The notes under the pieces were generated by a model, which was not told the DNA's origin, did no database searches, and saw only the letters and a program-made list of their open reading frames with translations. This document shows, piece after piece, positions 24,400 to 36,109 of a stretch of 64,000 nt of DNA. Every line of letters begins with the position of its first letter. Position 1 is the first letter of the stretch. Source of the DNA: Balanoglossus misakiensis (taxonomy: Eukaryota > Hemichordata); assembly GCA_040954595.2 (NCBI GenBank), contig CM082580.2:3844001-3908000 (forward strand), given 5' to 3'. Both the position numbers and the translations under genes were made by a program.

Positions 24400-25664
24400 T
24401 GTAAATTAGGTGCGAAGTGTGTGGGGTGACCGTGTATGAGGTCACAAGTCACCATGCGTATTGTTGTTGCAGGCTCGGCTTGGTCGTACACAGAAATTCC
24501 ACGGAAATTTAAATATTTGCAGCCAGGTTGATGTCTGTGTTAGACATTCCTGGGAAGTTAAATGAACCGTGCAAACCCGTACAAATGCCCGAACAAACTA
24601 ACAGCCTTGTCCAACAGCCAGAAAATCAAACTGCAGACTCGAAATATTGCTAAACAAAGCAGAGCTGAGAAAACAACACAATAACAAGGTGTGGTGGTGT
24701 TTTATTGTACTGTTGACCCTGGCTGGGTCAATGATTGTACCGCATCCACGAGGCAGTCATACAGGTCACACAGTAGTCATCGTTTTCAGATCAGTATACA
24801 CATTCAACACCAGTGAATAGAAACTTTATACATGCACGGTTGTTGGTACAAAGACTTTCTGCTTTCAAGCAAGGGCTAGTATTTTGTACATGTGTATGAC
24901 ACAATTAGCAGAAATATACGTGGTGTGTCACAATCCAGATTCCAGGTTTCACAGACATGATTTTGACTGTGTTTGGTGTAAATAAGTCTTTTTAAATATG
25001 GTGTTTTAAATTAACACAAACTATAGCGCAACATTGCAATATCAAATTGTAATACAGTATTAACCTTTTTGAATGTACAAACAATAATATTAAAAGCGTT
25101 CAGATTTCAAGTGAAATGTACCTTGACATAATAATGTTGGGTAGAGGTAGACTCTTTCAGAAAACCAGCACAAAATAAACATCTCCTCAGCTTTGTGTAT
25201 GCAACATTACAAAAGTTGCCACCAGCAATGTTTAACCTTTGACCCAGAAATGATTGTACGGTAGTCTGACCTGGAAAACTAGTCATACAATCAAGTAGTA
25301 AATGTACTTCTGTTCACAGAAAGGTGGCATATGAGGAAAACTGTGAATCTAATCATTATTTGTTATAATTAAACTGAATTATCTCTGATTCAGTGAGAAA
25401 TACATATTTAAGGTCTGCATGGGTAGGGTGTAACATTTTCTGGAAATGCACTCTGTAAATCTGTGGCGGAAAATTTGAAACACATGTTCAATTGTAAATG
25501 AATATGTCGGCAGCTTTTCAAAACGCAAATTTCATCAAGCAGGCGTTAAAATAAAACAAACGTTTATAAGTGGAAAGTGCGACTCGCATACAACAGAAAT
25601 GACACACTACTAATTCGGATTTCATGTGCCAGTTTCTTTATTTTTCTTTTTTTTAGAATTCAAA
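24400..25664 (+). promoter_or_regulatory. Upstream region and 5' UTR of the oxidoreductase gene
   Basis: AT-rich, without recognised exons. The coding exon at 25665 is preceded by a polypyrimidine tract ending in TTTTTTTTAG at 25656, so a non-coding first exon probably lies further upstream; I cannot place it. Confidence 0.35.
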
Positions 25665-27732
25665 ATGCTTCATTGGGGCGTGGTGTGCGATGACAAAGTA
25701 GCTTTAAGTAAACATGTACTACAGGCTTTGGTAAGCTGCCCTCGAAGTAAATTACTGGCTATTGCCTGTACAAATACTGCTGCCGTGCAAGGATTAGCCG
25801 ATGAGCTAGAGGTCAAGAAGATCCACGGTTGCTATGATGACCTGTTTGCAGATAAGGACATCGATGGGGTTTACATCGCTGTCACAAATTCCATGCATGC
25901 CGAAGTTACAAAGAGGGCGGCCAGAAAGGGTAAACACTGCCTTGTTGAGAAACCAATAGCAACAAAGGTAAGTTGACTCACGACATTTGATGAGGGCTCG
26001 GCGGTTAAAACAATCCATAACAATGTCTTGTTCATTATAACCATTTGATTACCACCACCACCATGCATTGGTAGAGTCTATAGTTTTTATGATTGTCATT
26101 TTGTGTTAATCTCGTTTGTTACTATCGTTTTCAATTGAAGAACTGAATTGTTTCTCAGTTTGATTTAAGCTTATAATTTAGTTGCGAAGTAAACTTTTAT
26201 TGAATCATGTTTTGAAATTTGATGTAAAATTCAGCGCGTACATTTTATTCTGTCAAGAAGTTGGTATTTTGACATTTATGTTTTCGCAGGCCTCAGATGT
26301 GACGGAGCTAGAATTGCTATCAAAAGATTTCAATCTAATCATATCAGAAGGATATGCACATCTTTATCACCCACAGTACCATGCAATCAAACAAGAAATC
26401 CAATCCGGTACAGTGTACTGTGTTATTATAAATCAATACTTGTATGAAGAGAGTGTAAAACTCACTTTTGACTGCAACTTATGATAGATCACGAAAAATA
26501 ACAATCCAATTGGGGTGTTATGGTCGAATAAGTTTCGGCATTGCTTGACCACTCACAGATTCGAAATGCAAACCAGACCCTTTCGTAACTTTATTGAGCT
26601 TTCGCCCAATATAGGATTACGTTGATATTGCTAGAAAACTCACTTCTACTATTGTCATTTTCACGAAATTTTCCACAAAAATCCACGATTCAAAGAAATG
26701 TCAATTCTTTTATACATCCTTAAGAAACTGTCAATAATTGGAGTTGATCTCCATTTGATGTATACATGCAGGTTGTATTGGTGACGTCAGTCACATGTAC
26801 GGACATTTTGATTTCCACACCAACAATCACGCCCTCGCCGTCAGGGAAGGAGAGAGTTGTGACATCGGAGCGATATGGAATATTGGATGCTATCCTATAA
26901 GTATGATGGTGGGAATCATGGAGACATGTCCACTACAAGTCTCAGCAGTGAAGCAAAAAGGTCAAAGGTAACTATGATGTGACGATGGTGCTGTTCTTTT
27001 GCAATGATTGAGCGAGTATTATCTTGTTCCTGAGACCAGGTGAACTTAGATAGATCAATTTCATGTTCGTGACCAGGTGTTAAAGGGACAAAGACTTGCC
27101 GAAATGAATAATCAGCGAAATAAACCGGCCGTAATGTGCGTAATACAAAAATATGATTAAAAATACTGATTTATTTAAATTTACGGCTAATTTTATTCCT
27201 GCGTAACTGCAGCAGAAGAAAGTTGATACGGCAAAGTATACGGATATTTATTTCGGTACACACTGGCAGGCCATATAAGATTTATACTGACCATCTATAT
27301 TTCTGTGCCAGGGATGAAGATGTGAAGATGGTTGGTTGGATGAAATTTGATGACGACGTGACTGCCTGTATCTCTACAAGCACCAACTGCCCAACAAACA
27401 CCTATTTCGAAATTGTTGGAACAAAGGGAAGGATACGCCTCCATAAGGATTGGTGTTTCCATCCAGACAGCTGGAACAGAACAAACTCTTTTGAACTGAT
27501 CATGGAAGGCGAGCCACCGAGAGAAGTGACGGTTCTCAGTCAGAATGTGTTCCGGGGTCAGATATTGGCCTTTGAGGCTTCCGTCCTGGACAACAAACCG
27601 GCAGTTGTACCTCTGTCTTTAAGTAAACAAATCGTGGCCACGTTGGAAGCACTGTGTACGTCAGCAGATACGTATGGCCTCCCTGTGGCACCGTCCAGCT
27701 CAACTTTAGGCAGACTCCAAGACAATCTGTGA
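25665..27732 (+). CDS. Gfo/Idh/MocA-family oxidoreductase, 345 aa, four exons
   Basis: Probably an NAD(P)-dependent sugar or diol dehydrogenase. Exons 25665-25967, 26290-26407, 26772-26967 and 27312-27732 join in phase. The Rossmann half is residues 1-~120, with CYDDLFADKDIDGVYIAVTN and the family's EKP motif at 95-97. The C-terminal half shows YHPQYHAIKQEIQSG, GAIWNIGCYPISM and FEIVGTKGRI, in the right order for the family. Two oddities are visible. The usual glycine-rich GxGxxG loop near the N-terminus is replaced by GVVCDDKVA. The usual Asp before IGCY is Asn. Cofactor or substrate handling may therefore differ from dihydrodiol dehydrogenases, or the protein may be catalytically weak. Its last exon and 3' flank are duplicated at 37.1 kb, and the flank again at 50.8 kb. 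Confidence 0.9.
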
Positions 27733-28576
27733 AACATAAACCGTGTATGTAATTTCTAGTGATACAATGTAACATTACATTTCACTTAGTCTGTTTTTAT
27801 GATCACTAACTGATATTTTCATGGGCGCAATTTTGTATGTGAAAGAGATAAAGTAGTACCATAAAAAGGGAAAAGTGTTGTCATCAGTTAACCTGTTTCT
27901 TTTTTTGTCTTGATCACCTATGTTGTCTTTTGTTATCTTTATTTCATCGATGTCTTCACTGCGCATGTATTATATGACGTCATCACCAATCCCATCAAGA
28001 GCATCAGTAATTTTCAGGCGGAGACAAACCCCTTCAAATTCCACTTTAATTTAAAATAAGAGAGAATACTTTTTGAATCTATCCGGGTTTTGGGGGGGTC
28101 CAAATATATATTTCCAGAACCCCAAAAGTATTCACAGCAGCTGGAAAACAGATTTTTACAGCAACCGGGATTTCCGAAACTTGTTTCCGAAATTTACCTG
28201 CTGTCACGCCCTCTATCTGCAAGACTTGACCTGTTTAGTGAAAACACGTACTCGGATACGTTGTGCAGTTTCTCATTGAAATTCCGAGTATTTTTTGGCT
28301 TCCGTCATACATTTTCTGTTTAGATTCCGAGTAATGGTGCCCTTTGTTAAGGGGCCATTTTGAGACATCGTCTTTCTGAAACAGCGACCCTAATACCACA
28401 ATATGTACTCTTGCCACGCCCTTTAGTTCTGCAAGACTTGACCCGTTTAGTGAATACACTAGACTTGCTCCAAGTCTGTGGGCTTCATTATTTCATAATA
28501 AATACATTTAAAAAACTTGTTTCGAATTCCTCTATGTACCGTGTGTGGAGTAAATGTCACCGAGTGTGAGCGCGTA
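27733..28576. repeat. Oxidoreductase 3' flank, copy 1 of a repeated module
   Basis: Closely matches 37481-38254 and 50778-51447. It contains a decayed version of the 118-bp minus-strand exon found after each TRIM gene; here that frame is broken by a TAA near 27973. It also holds GATTCCGAGTAATGG-type motifs that recur in the TRIM upstream regions. The module ends where the foldback element is inserted. Confidence 0.75.
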
Positions 28577-28578
28577 TA

Positions 28579-31500
28579 TGGAACGCCGTAACTGTCTTAT
28601 ATGATTACAGGAAATATTGTCTTCCGCATTTATAGTACATGATAGGCATTGCAGTTAAATTATATGCATTTGTTAATATTGCCAACTATTTTGTCTCTTT
28701 ATTCAAGCCATTTAGTTTACCATCCTAGCCATTTGTCATACTATTATAGCCAAACATTGTGATTTCTAATCCTCTTCTCCGTTTATACTAGTTATTTACC
28801 ATATTACGTTAGGCATTTGTCATATTACGGGAGACATTTTGTGTATTGTATTACGCAATTGGTATGCAATTATTGGCATTTTACAGTCTTTTATTACTTT
28901 ATGTTAGTTATTTGGTATATCCTGTTTGACATTGCAGTTGAATTATGTGCATTTAGCGTACCATCCTAGCTATTTGCCATAATGTTAAACTCTTGTTAGG
29001 TTAATACTGGTAATTTAATAAATTATTTAAGACATTTGTTACATTATTTTGGGCATATATGATAATCTTTCACTCTTTTCTTAGTTTTTGCAGGTTATCT
29101 TGTTAACCTGGTTAGGCATTTGTCTTATTATTTAAGGCATCTATGATTAATTTTAATTCCTTTGCCAGTTTGTGCTAGTTATTTTGTAGATCTATCTAGA
29201 CAAATGTCAGATTATCTTACGCATTTTTACAATGTTTATGCTTTCGCCGTTTTGTCATAGCCATTCACTTCGTTGTGGTAGACAATGTTGGGCCCATTAG
29301 TGAGGGCGCTGCTCCAGTGGTAGTCTTCTGGCGTATCGTCATAGGCAATTTGTACATCATGCAAGGCATTTTCGTTATTGTAGGCATTTGTGCTGGCGTA
29401 TCGTCATAGGCAATTTGTACATCATGCAAGGCATTTTCGTTATTGTAGGCATTTGTGAGGGCGCTGCTCCAGTGGTAGTCTTCTGGCGTATCGTCATAGG
29501 CAATTTGTACATCATGCAAGGCATTTTCGTTATTGTAGGCATTTGTGCTGGCGTATCGTCATAGGCAATTTGTACATCATGCAAGGCATTTTCGTTATTG
29601 TAGGCATTTGTGCGGGCGCTGTTCGGCAATCCCAATGAATCATGGGAAATAAAGCGGGGTCACGGGGTCATTCGTGCCAAAACTCTGCAAAGCGTGAGTG
29701 GTGTTCTATGGCAGTGCATTCGTATCAGGGCAAGTTTCAACATAGCGCTGGGTCACGATACGCATTTTTCTACAAACAATCACGTAAAAAGCAATAACAT
29801 AAACACAGCTATATCGACTGTAACTTATTTTTTCGGAATATCTATAAATTTTGAAGTCCACAAGGGGGGGGGGGTCATTGGTTTTTTTTAAACGTTTAGG
29901 GGGGTGGGGTCACATACTTTTGCCACCGAACTTTTGCTTTAGAGTCCACAAAATTGCAGTTTCGCACCCTTTATTTTACAAAATTTTCTCATGTGGGAGG
30001 TGGACACCCCCTCCCACACCCACCCCCTTCATTCTCCGCCACATTTCATTTTGGGCTGGTTTGTCTAGTGTACCAGGGAAGATTTCTTGCCACCCCACCC
30101 CCGATGCTTACTTTGAGTGGAGTGGCAAAATTAAAATTTGTCCTCCCTAACATTTAGTTAATTTGTTTTTGAGTTCATTAAATTGCAACTTTGAGCACCG
30201 TATTTTACAAAAAAGCAGTCCCCCTCCCACACCCACCCCCATCACTTTTCTTGTTTTACCGATTCCAGCAACTATTTTATTGACTTGTCATTTTAATTTG
30301 TTCATGGATTTCTTTATTGCAACGATATACTATTATATACTTCAATAATACTTTAAGAAATTTATAATTGAGGTGTGAGGAGCCTCATTCCCTTTATTGC
30401 ATACAGTGTACATAGGATCAGGACGGCGAATGTTTTGGGCGTGGGGGGGGGGAGGTCATCATATTTTTGGGTCTGTCAAAGGGGGGGGTCATCATTTTTT
30501 GGTCCTGGGTGAAGGGGGGGTCGGCCTGATTTTGAGAACCGATGACACAAACTTGCCAGCCCCCCCCCCCCCTGCCGTAAAAACTGAACGGTCCCTTAGC
30601 TACTAGTACAACAATTAACGTATTGATTGTAGGACATGTAAGGCCTAGGTCGTATACTCCGTTTTTAAGAAGACCAATTTTTAAAAGTATTACAATATTC
30701 ATGAAAAGTATTTCGCTTGACTTGGAGCCCTAATCCGCCGTTTGACGGTGTGAACAATGCAGCAGACTGAGCAGCGGAGCCGCCGTCGGGGTTCTCCGTG
30801 GCTCCGGTGCAGTGCAAGGCCGAGTTCTCTTGTGGCTGGGGTATATATTTCAATGAAATTGATATACATCAGTTTGTAATGACCAATCATCTTGACAAAA
30901 AATTATTTCCTTCGAAAGTCACATTTATTTATAAATAAACAGCTTAGGGAAATGTGCATGCCCACTGCGTTGCGACACTTTGAACAACGAACAGCACAAC
31001 AAGATGACGAAAAACACATTTCGCTGTGAGATAAGGATGATATTCCGAAAAAATAAGTTATAGTCGATATAGCTGTGTTTATGTTATTGCTTTTTACGTG
31101 ATTGTTTGTAGAAAAATGCGTATCGTGACCCAGCGCTATGTTGAAACTTGCCCTGATACGAATGCACTGCCATAGAACACCACTCACGCTTTGCAGAGTT
31201 TTGGCACGAATTACCCCGTGACCCCGCTTTATTTCCCATGCTTCATTGGGATTGCCGAACAGCGCCCGCACAAATGCCTACTATAACGAAAATGCCTTGC
31301 ATGATGTACAAATTGCCTATGACGATACGCCAGCACAAATGCCTACAATAACGAAAATGCCTTGCATGATGTATAAATTGCCTATGACGATACGCCAGAA
31401 GACTACCACTGGAGCAGCGCCCTCACTAATGGGCCCAACATTGTCTACCACAACGAAGTGAATGGCTATGACAAAACGGCGAAAGCATAAACATTGTAAA

Positions 31501-32157
31501 AATGCGTAAGATAATCTGACATTTGTCTAGATAGATCTACAAAATAACTAGCACAAACTGGCAAAGGAATTAAAATTAATCATAGATGCCTTAAATAATA
31601 AGACAAATGCCTAACCAAGTTAACAAGATAACTTGCAAAAACTAAGAAAAGAGTGAAAGATTATAATATATGCCCAAAATAATGTAACAAATGTCTTAAA
31701 TAATTTATTAAATTACCAGTATTAACCTAACAAGAGTTTAACATTATGGCAAATAGCTAGGATGGTACGCTAAATGCACATAATTCAACTGCAATGCCAA
31801 ACAGGATATACCAAATAACTAACATAAAGTAATAAAAGACTACGCATTATGAAAAAATGCCAATAATTGCATACCAAATGCGTAATACAATACACACAAT
31901 GAATAACGTAATATGACAAATGCCTAACGTAATATGGTAAATAACTAGTATAAACGGAGAAGAGGATTAGAAATCACAATGTTTGGCTATAATAGTATGA
32001 CAAATGGCTAGGATGGTAAACTAAATGGCTTGAATAAAGTGACAAAATAGTTGGCAATATTAACAAATGCATATAATTTAACTGCAATGCCTAGCATGTA
32101 CTATAAATGCGGAAGACAATATTTCCTGTAATCATATAAGACAGTTACGGCGTTCCA
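28579..32157. mobile_element. 3.58-kb foldback transposon with terminal inverted repeats over 1.1 kb
   Basis: The ends are TGGAACGCCGTAACTGTC and its complement GACAGTTACGGCGTTCCA, flanked by TA on both sides (28577-28578, 32158-32159). The left arm runs to about 29845 and the right arm from about 31037. The ~1.2-kb loop has G-rich runs but no transposase or other credible ORF. The arms are built from degenerate repeats of GGCATTTGTCATATTA type. The element splits duplication unit 1 just upstream of the first TRIM gene; the uninterrupted junction is preserved at about 51430-51460. Non-autonomous; mobilising enzyme unknown. Confidence 0.85.
29341..29625. repeat. 65-bp tandem units in the left arm of the foldback element
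   Basis: ATAGGCAATTTGTACATCAT recurs at 29341, 29406, 29496 and 29561. This is a 155-bp higher-order unit (65 + 90) present twice. The right arm (31255-31450) has only one such pair, which accounts for most of the length difference between the arms. Confidence 0.75.
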
Positions 32158-32159
32158 TA

Positions 32160-32589
32160 GGAACGCGTAGGCCCATTGGTCGACGCTAACCGAAACCGTG
32201 AGCCCAGTCCAAAATTCGAAACTAAACTCACTACTAGAAACACGCTCAAAGCAAGCATGCACGCAAAAGGTTTTGAAATTATTTATTAAGACCAAAAAAA
32301 CACCGCAAACACAAGCAAGTATTGAGATTCAAAAATCACCAAGCGACTAGTGGGCTAGTCTACGAATACACGTACATTGTATACTCGGTTACTTTGTACT
32401 TTATCTTTTTAGATTCCGAGTAGTGGAGCCGTTTGTTAATTAACGGGTCATTTTGATGCACGTGATACGGTTTCTTTTTAGATTCCAAGTATTGGTGTAG
32501 GCCTACGTGTGCATATAGTTCCGTCAAGGGGTCATTTGGAGGACAGACGTGTAGGCCTATAGGCGTCATTGTTTGCCGTACAGCACAAA
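32160..32589 (+). promoter_or_regulatory. Upstream region of TRIM-NHL copy A
   Basis: Nearly identical to 44651-45042 and 51453-51861. It starts GGAACGCGTAGGCCCAT and includes two imperfect copies of TTTTTAGATTCC(G/A)AGTA followed by GTTAA..GGGTCATTTTGA or GTCAAGGGGTCATTTGG, placed about 110-190 bp before the ATG. This conservation with identical spacing suggests that the promoter travels with the gene. The core promoter is not identified. Confidence 0.5.
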
Positions 32590-34884
32590 ATGGCGGAAGG
32601 CGTTTCGAAGCATCTGGACGGAATCGACGAGAATTTTCTCGTCTGTGGCATTTGTTCCGAGAGATACACGGATGCCAAAAATCTGACCTGTCTACACAGC
32701 TTCTGCCAGGAGTGTCTCGGTAAGCTGGTGGAGAAAACGGGTAAATTGGAATGTCCGATCTGTCGTCGACCACACGAGATCCCGGCTGGGGGAGTGGCCT
32801 GCCTGCCCGCGAATTTCTTCGCGAATGATTTGGTCGAACAGTTCAGAAAGCGTGAAGAGAAGTCGAGAGGAGCGAGAAAATGTGAAGGGTGTGAGGAATC
32901 AGACAGTGCAATGGTGTGTGTCGAGTGCGCCATGGAGCTCTGTAAAACGTGTACACGGACACATAGAAGAGTAGCCATGACGAAGTCCCATCACCTGATG
33001 TCCCTGGACGAATACCACAGTACAAAGTTGAACGACCCGGCCAAAGTACAGCCACCCATGCACTGCATCCGTCACGAAGCCAACCACCTGAAATTTTACT
33101 GCGATACGTGCGAGTCCGCCATATGCCTGGAATGCACGGCTGTCGACCATCCTCGTCCTGGGCACAAATATCGTTACTTGGAAGACGCCGCGGTCGGCTA
33201 CAAAAAGGACTTGACCGAGATTGCAGGGAAGCTGAGATCGAAAGAGACAGAAGCACGCGACATCAGAAATCAAGTCGAGCAGACGTCGCGCTCCCTGCTT
33301 GACCGTTATCGCACCGAAGAAAAGAAAGTGAAAGAGCACACGGAAAAGACGATAGAAGACGCTACAGCCCGAATCAGAGAAAGTGGCGAGAAGATTGCAA
33401 CGGAACTGAAAGAGGTGTACGACAGCAGAAACACCAACTTGCAGGCACAACTGAAGGAACTGGAAGGTACCGAAAGTGACCTGACCTATGCCAGGGAACT
33501 TGCAGAGAACTTAATGCAATACGGCAACGCGGCACAGTTGATGTCGGCGAAGAAAGGCATGACGTCACAGATGCAAGAACTGATGACGGTGGATATGAAA
33601 AGCGAACCCGTGGAAGATGACTTCATCGAGTTTCGGCCATTTGAGAACTTCTTCAAAGACCAACGCCTCGGTGTGTTGATCACCGATAATGTCAAATACG
33701 AACTCGGTGAGGTTCCGGAAACTGTGAGAGTCGGGGACGAGATCCGCCTCGGTGTGTTGATCACCGACAACGTCAAATACGAACTCGGTGAGGTTCCGGA
33801 AACTGTGAGAGTCGGGGATGAGATCCGCGTTACCGTGAAGAGAAACGCTAAATGTTCACCTGACGGTAAACTTGGCGCCATTAAAGCTGTTATCAAGGCA
33901 CCAGACGACAGAACTGCAAATATGATGCAAACAGAGAATAAAGATGGAAGTTTCACGCTGACAAGTGAAGGTAAACTGGAAGGGCGGTATGAAATATCAG
34001 TGTCGGTTGAAGAGACACCTGTGGATGGCACGCCGATCAGAGTTACAGCGATTCCACAGAAGGGTTTAATCAGAACGATCGGGGAGAGAGGAAGAGGCGA
34101 TGGGCAGCTGATTGGTCCGTGGGGCGTTACGATGACAAGGGATCGCCACGTGATCGTGTGTGACTCCGATAACCACCGATTGCAGGAATTCTCTGTGTAC
34201 GGCCAGCATCGTAGAACTATACAATTCACCAACATTAACAAAACGGTGAAACCAGGATTTGCATGCGTGGCAGATGACGGCACCGTATTTGTCACGGATT
34301 GTGTGAATAAACGTGTGGTTGTCTGTGATGAAGATGGCAAAGTTATCAGATGTTTCGGCAAGGGAGACCTGAGTCTTCCTCATGGTATCGTGATTAATCC
34401 CATCAATGGAAGAGTCTATGTGCTTGATTGTATTTCCTGCAATGTGAAGATATACAACCAAGACGGGAAGTTGCTGAAATCATTCGGAGGTAAAGGGTCA
34501 GGACCAGGTCAGTTGAAAAAACCATATGGCTTGAACGCAGACAAGGAAGGCAACATCCTGATCCCAGACACTGACAACCACCGCGTACAGGTATTCAATG
34601 CCGATGGAGAGTATCAACACTCCTTCGGCACAAAAGGCAGTGGCGATGGACAGCTGAACAGACCGGAGGATGTGGTGCAAGACAGAGATGGAAATCTCAT
34701 TGTAAGCGAGTTTAATAATAAGAGAGTTCAGAAATTTGACATCAACGGCAAATTTCTATACCGAGTGGACAAACAGGAAGATTCTCTGTCAGGCCCAATA
34801 GGACTGTGTTTCATCAACGACGGGTTGTTTGGCAGAATTCTGGTCGTAGACTGCAACGACTGCATCAAAGTTTTCGCGGACTAA
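32590..34884 (+). CDS. TRIM-NHL protein, copy A, 764 aa, intronless
   Basis: Putative RING E3 ubiquitin ligase of the TRIM2/3/71 class. Start chosen at MAEGVSK, shared by all three copies. Order: C3HC4 RING (Cys19, 22, 34, His36, Cys39, 42, 55, 58), B-box 1 (about 98-137), B-box 2 (about 159-192), long coiled coil (about 200-340), filamin-type Ig domain, then six NHL repeats to the end. Copy A has two changes the others lack: a two-residue insertion in B-box 2 (HPRPGH for HRGH) and an exact in-frame 81-bp tandem duplication at 33664-33825 that doubles a 27-residue segment beginning LGVLITDN at the filamin domain. The NHL blades differ from B and C mostly at GQLxxPxG and DxxNxR loop positions. 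The B-box 2 insertion lies between metal-binding histidines, so it may disturb zinc binding. Confidence 0.93.
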   Translation: MAEGVSKHLDGIDENFLVCGICSERYTDAKNLTCLHSFCQECLGKLVEKTGKLECPICRRPHEIPAGGVACLPANFFANDLVEQFRKREEKSRGARKCEGCEESDSAMVCVECAMELCKTCTRTHRRVAMTKSHHLMSLDEYHSTKLNDPAKVQPPMHCIRHEANHLKFYCDTCESAICLECTAVDHPRPGHKYRYLEDAAVGYKKDLTEIAGKLRSKETEARDIRNQVEQTSRSLLDRYRTEEKKVKEHTEKTIEDATARIRESGEKIATELKEVYDSRNTNLQAQLKELEGTESDLTYARELAENLMQYGNAAQLMSAKKGMTSQMQELMTVDMKSEPVEDDFIEFRPFENFFKDQRLGVLITDNVKYELGEVPETVRVGDEIRLGVLITDNVKYELGEVPETVRVGDEIRVTVKRNAKCSPDGKLGAIKAVIKAPDDRTANMMQTENKDGSFTLTSEGKLEGRYEISVSVEETPVDGTPIRVTAIPQKGLIRTIGERGRGDGQLIGPWGVTMTRDRHVIVCDSDNHRLQEFSVYGQHRRTIQFTNINKTVKPGFACVADDGTVFVTDCVNKRVVVCDEDGKVIRCFGKGDLSLPHGIVINPINGRVYVLDCISCNVKIYNQDGKLLKSFGGKGSGPGQLKKPYGLNADKEGNILIPDTDNHRVQVFNADGEYQHSFGTKGSGDGQLNRPEDVVQDRDGNLIVSEFNNKRVQKFDINGKFLYRVDKQEDSLSGPIGLCFINDGLFGRILVVDCNDCIKVFAD

Positions 34885-36105
34885 CCAACTTGAAAAGCAC
34901 GTCACCAGGGAAACGGAAGGAAGGAGAATCACGGCGGCTAACAAAACAAAAATATCAGCGGCCTGACGTCACCTGTTTGTGGTCGACAACGATAATCTCA
35001 CTGAAAACGTAGGAGCAGACATGCAAATTCGATATTGTTTCCATGACGTCTGACATAAGGCAGACTCCAAGACAATCTCAGTGTACGTGTATGTATTTTA
35101 TAGTGATACAACGTAACCCTACATTTCACTCAGTCTGTTTTTTATGATCACTAACTGATATTTTCATTGGCGCAATTTTGTATGTGAAAGAGATAAAGTG
35201 GATTTTTAATGTATATCAGCTCTATTTCATGTGAACCGTTGTCCAACAGAACGACATTTACACAGATACCGCCTTATATGCAGAACTTTGATATTTAATC
35301 TAGTAGTGCCATAAATAGAAAACGTGTTGTCATCAATTAACCTGTTTCTATTTTGGTCTCTCTCACCTGTGCCGTCTTCTGTTATCTTCATTTCAATGAT
35401 GTCTTCAGCGCGCATGTATTCTATGACGTCATCACCAAATCCATCAAGAGCGTCAATCATTTTCAGGCGGCGTCGATCAAAAGCCTGAGAAGGAAATAAA
35501 AACGATTTTATTTACTTTTGATACACTATAGGCAGTTGCAAGCGCAAATACTAGTAAATTGTAAACGTTAGACCAGTTTGGAAAGATGTACTGCGACTTT
35601 TCTCAAATTCTTCCGAAAGCTGCACTGTATATACTAGGTTGAAAATGGCTCAGATGCCATAGGCACGTGATATAAAATTTCGACATTAAAGATAGGATGT
35701 AGCCTTCATGAAAAGTAACATAAAGTTTTTGATTAAAAGTCTGCGGTTTATCCAACAACGGTATTTGTTGTGTGTTTATTTAAAGCGAAACAAGTAAAAC
35801 ACCACCACAGAACTTCAAGATATTGACGTACTATCACACGTGTTGGTAGTCTCGGATACCCAGAGCCCCCTGCTTCTTCCGTTGGGCACTCCAGAAAGAG
35901 GGTCTTGGGAAATCCCATAGACAAATCTCCGAGCAAAGATGGCCGACTCGGGACAAAAGTGATGCATGATGGTTGCAGACTCGAACATTAAAAATACATG
36001 CTGAGACGTGCTGGACCTTCTGAAACTGTCTACAAATTGAAAAGAGAAAGAGAAGTTTGGTAAATAGTTTTCTAATATCGTCATATCATAATATCAAATG
36101 TCATC
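34885..36105. repeat. Shared 3' module of TRIM copy A
   Basis: Homologous to 47254-48207 and 54073-55305. Within it, TAAGGCAGACTCCAAGACAA and the following ~250 bp match the end of the oxidoreductase's last exon and its 3' UTR. The TRIM 3' region therefore descends in part from that gene. It carries the orphan minus-strand exon at 35367-35484. Confidence 0.7.
35367..35484 (-). other. Orphan 118-bp exon-like segment, minus strand, copy A
   Basis: Bounded by TTCCTTCTCAG on one side and the donor GTGAGAG on the other. The frame AFDRRRLKMIDALDGF...TEDGT is open through all 39 codons, with one base left over. The same length and boundaries occur at 47731 and 54567. I do not recognise the protein. 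No partner exon is found nearby, so it is probably a relic or an exon of a gene I could not assemble. Confidence 0.4.
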
Positions 36106-36109
36106 AATG

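Noticed and set aside
29341-29625. Regular 65-bp repeats that might look like a CRISPR array
   Set aside because: No short repeats with unique spacers; the whole unit repeats, and it lies in the arm of a eukaryotic foldback transposon.
33486-34361. Long minus-strand open frames opposite the TRIM genes (also 45.3-46.4 and 52.0-53.5 kb)
   Set aside because: Antisense shadows repeated in all three copies because the genes are nearly identical; no domain or splice logic.
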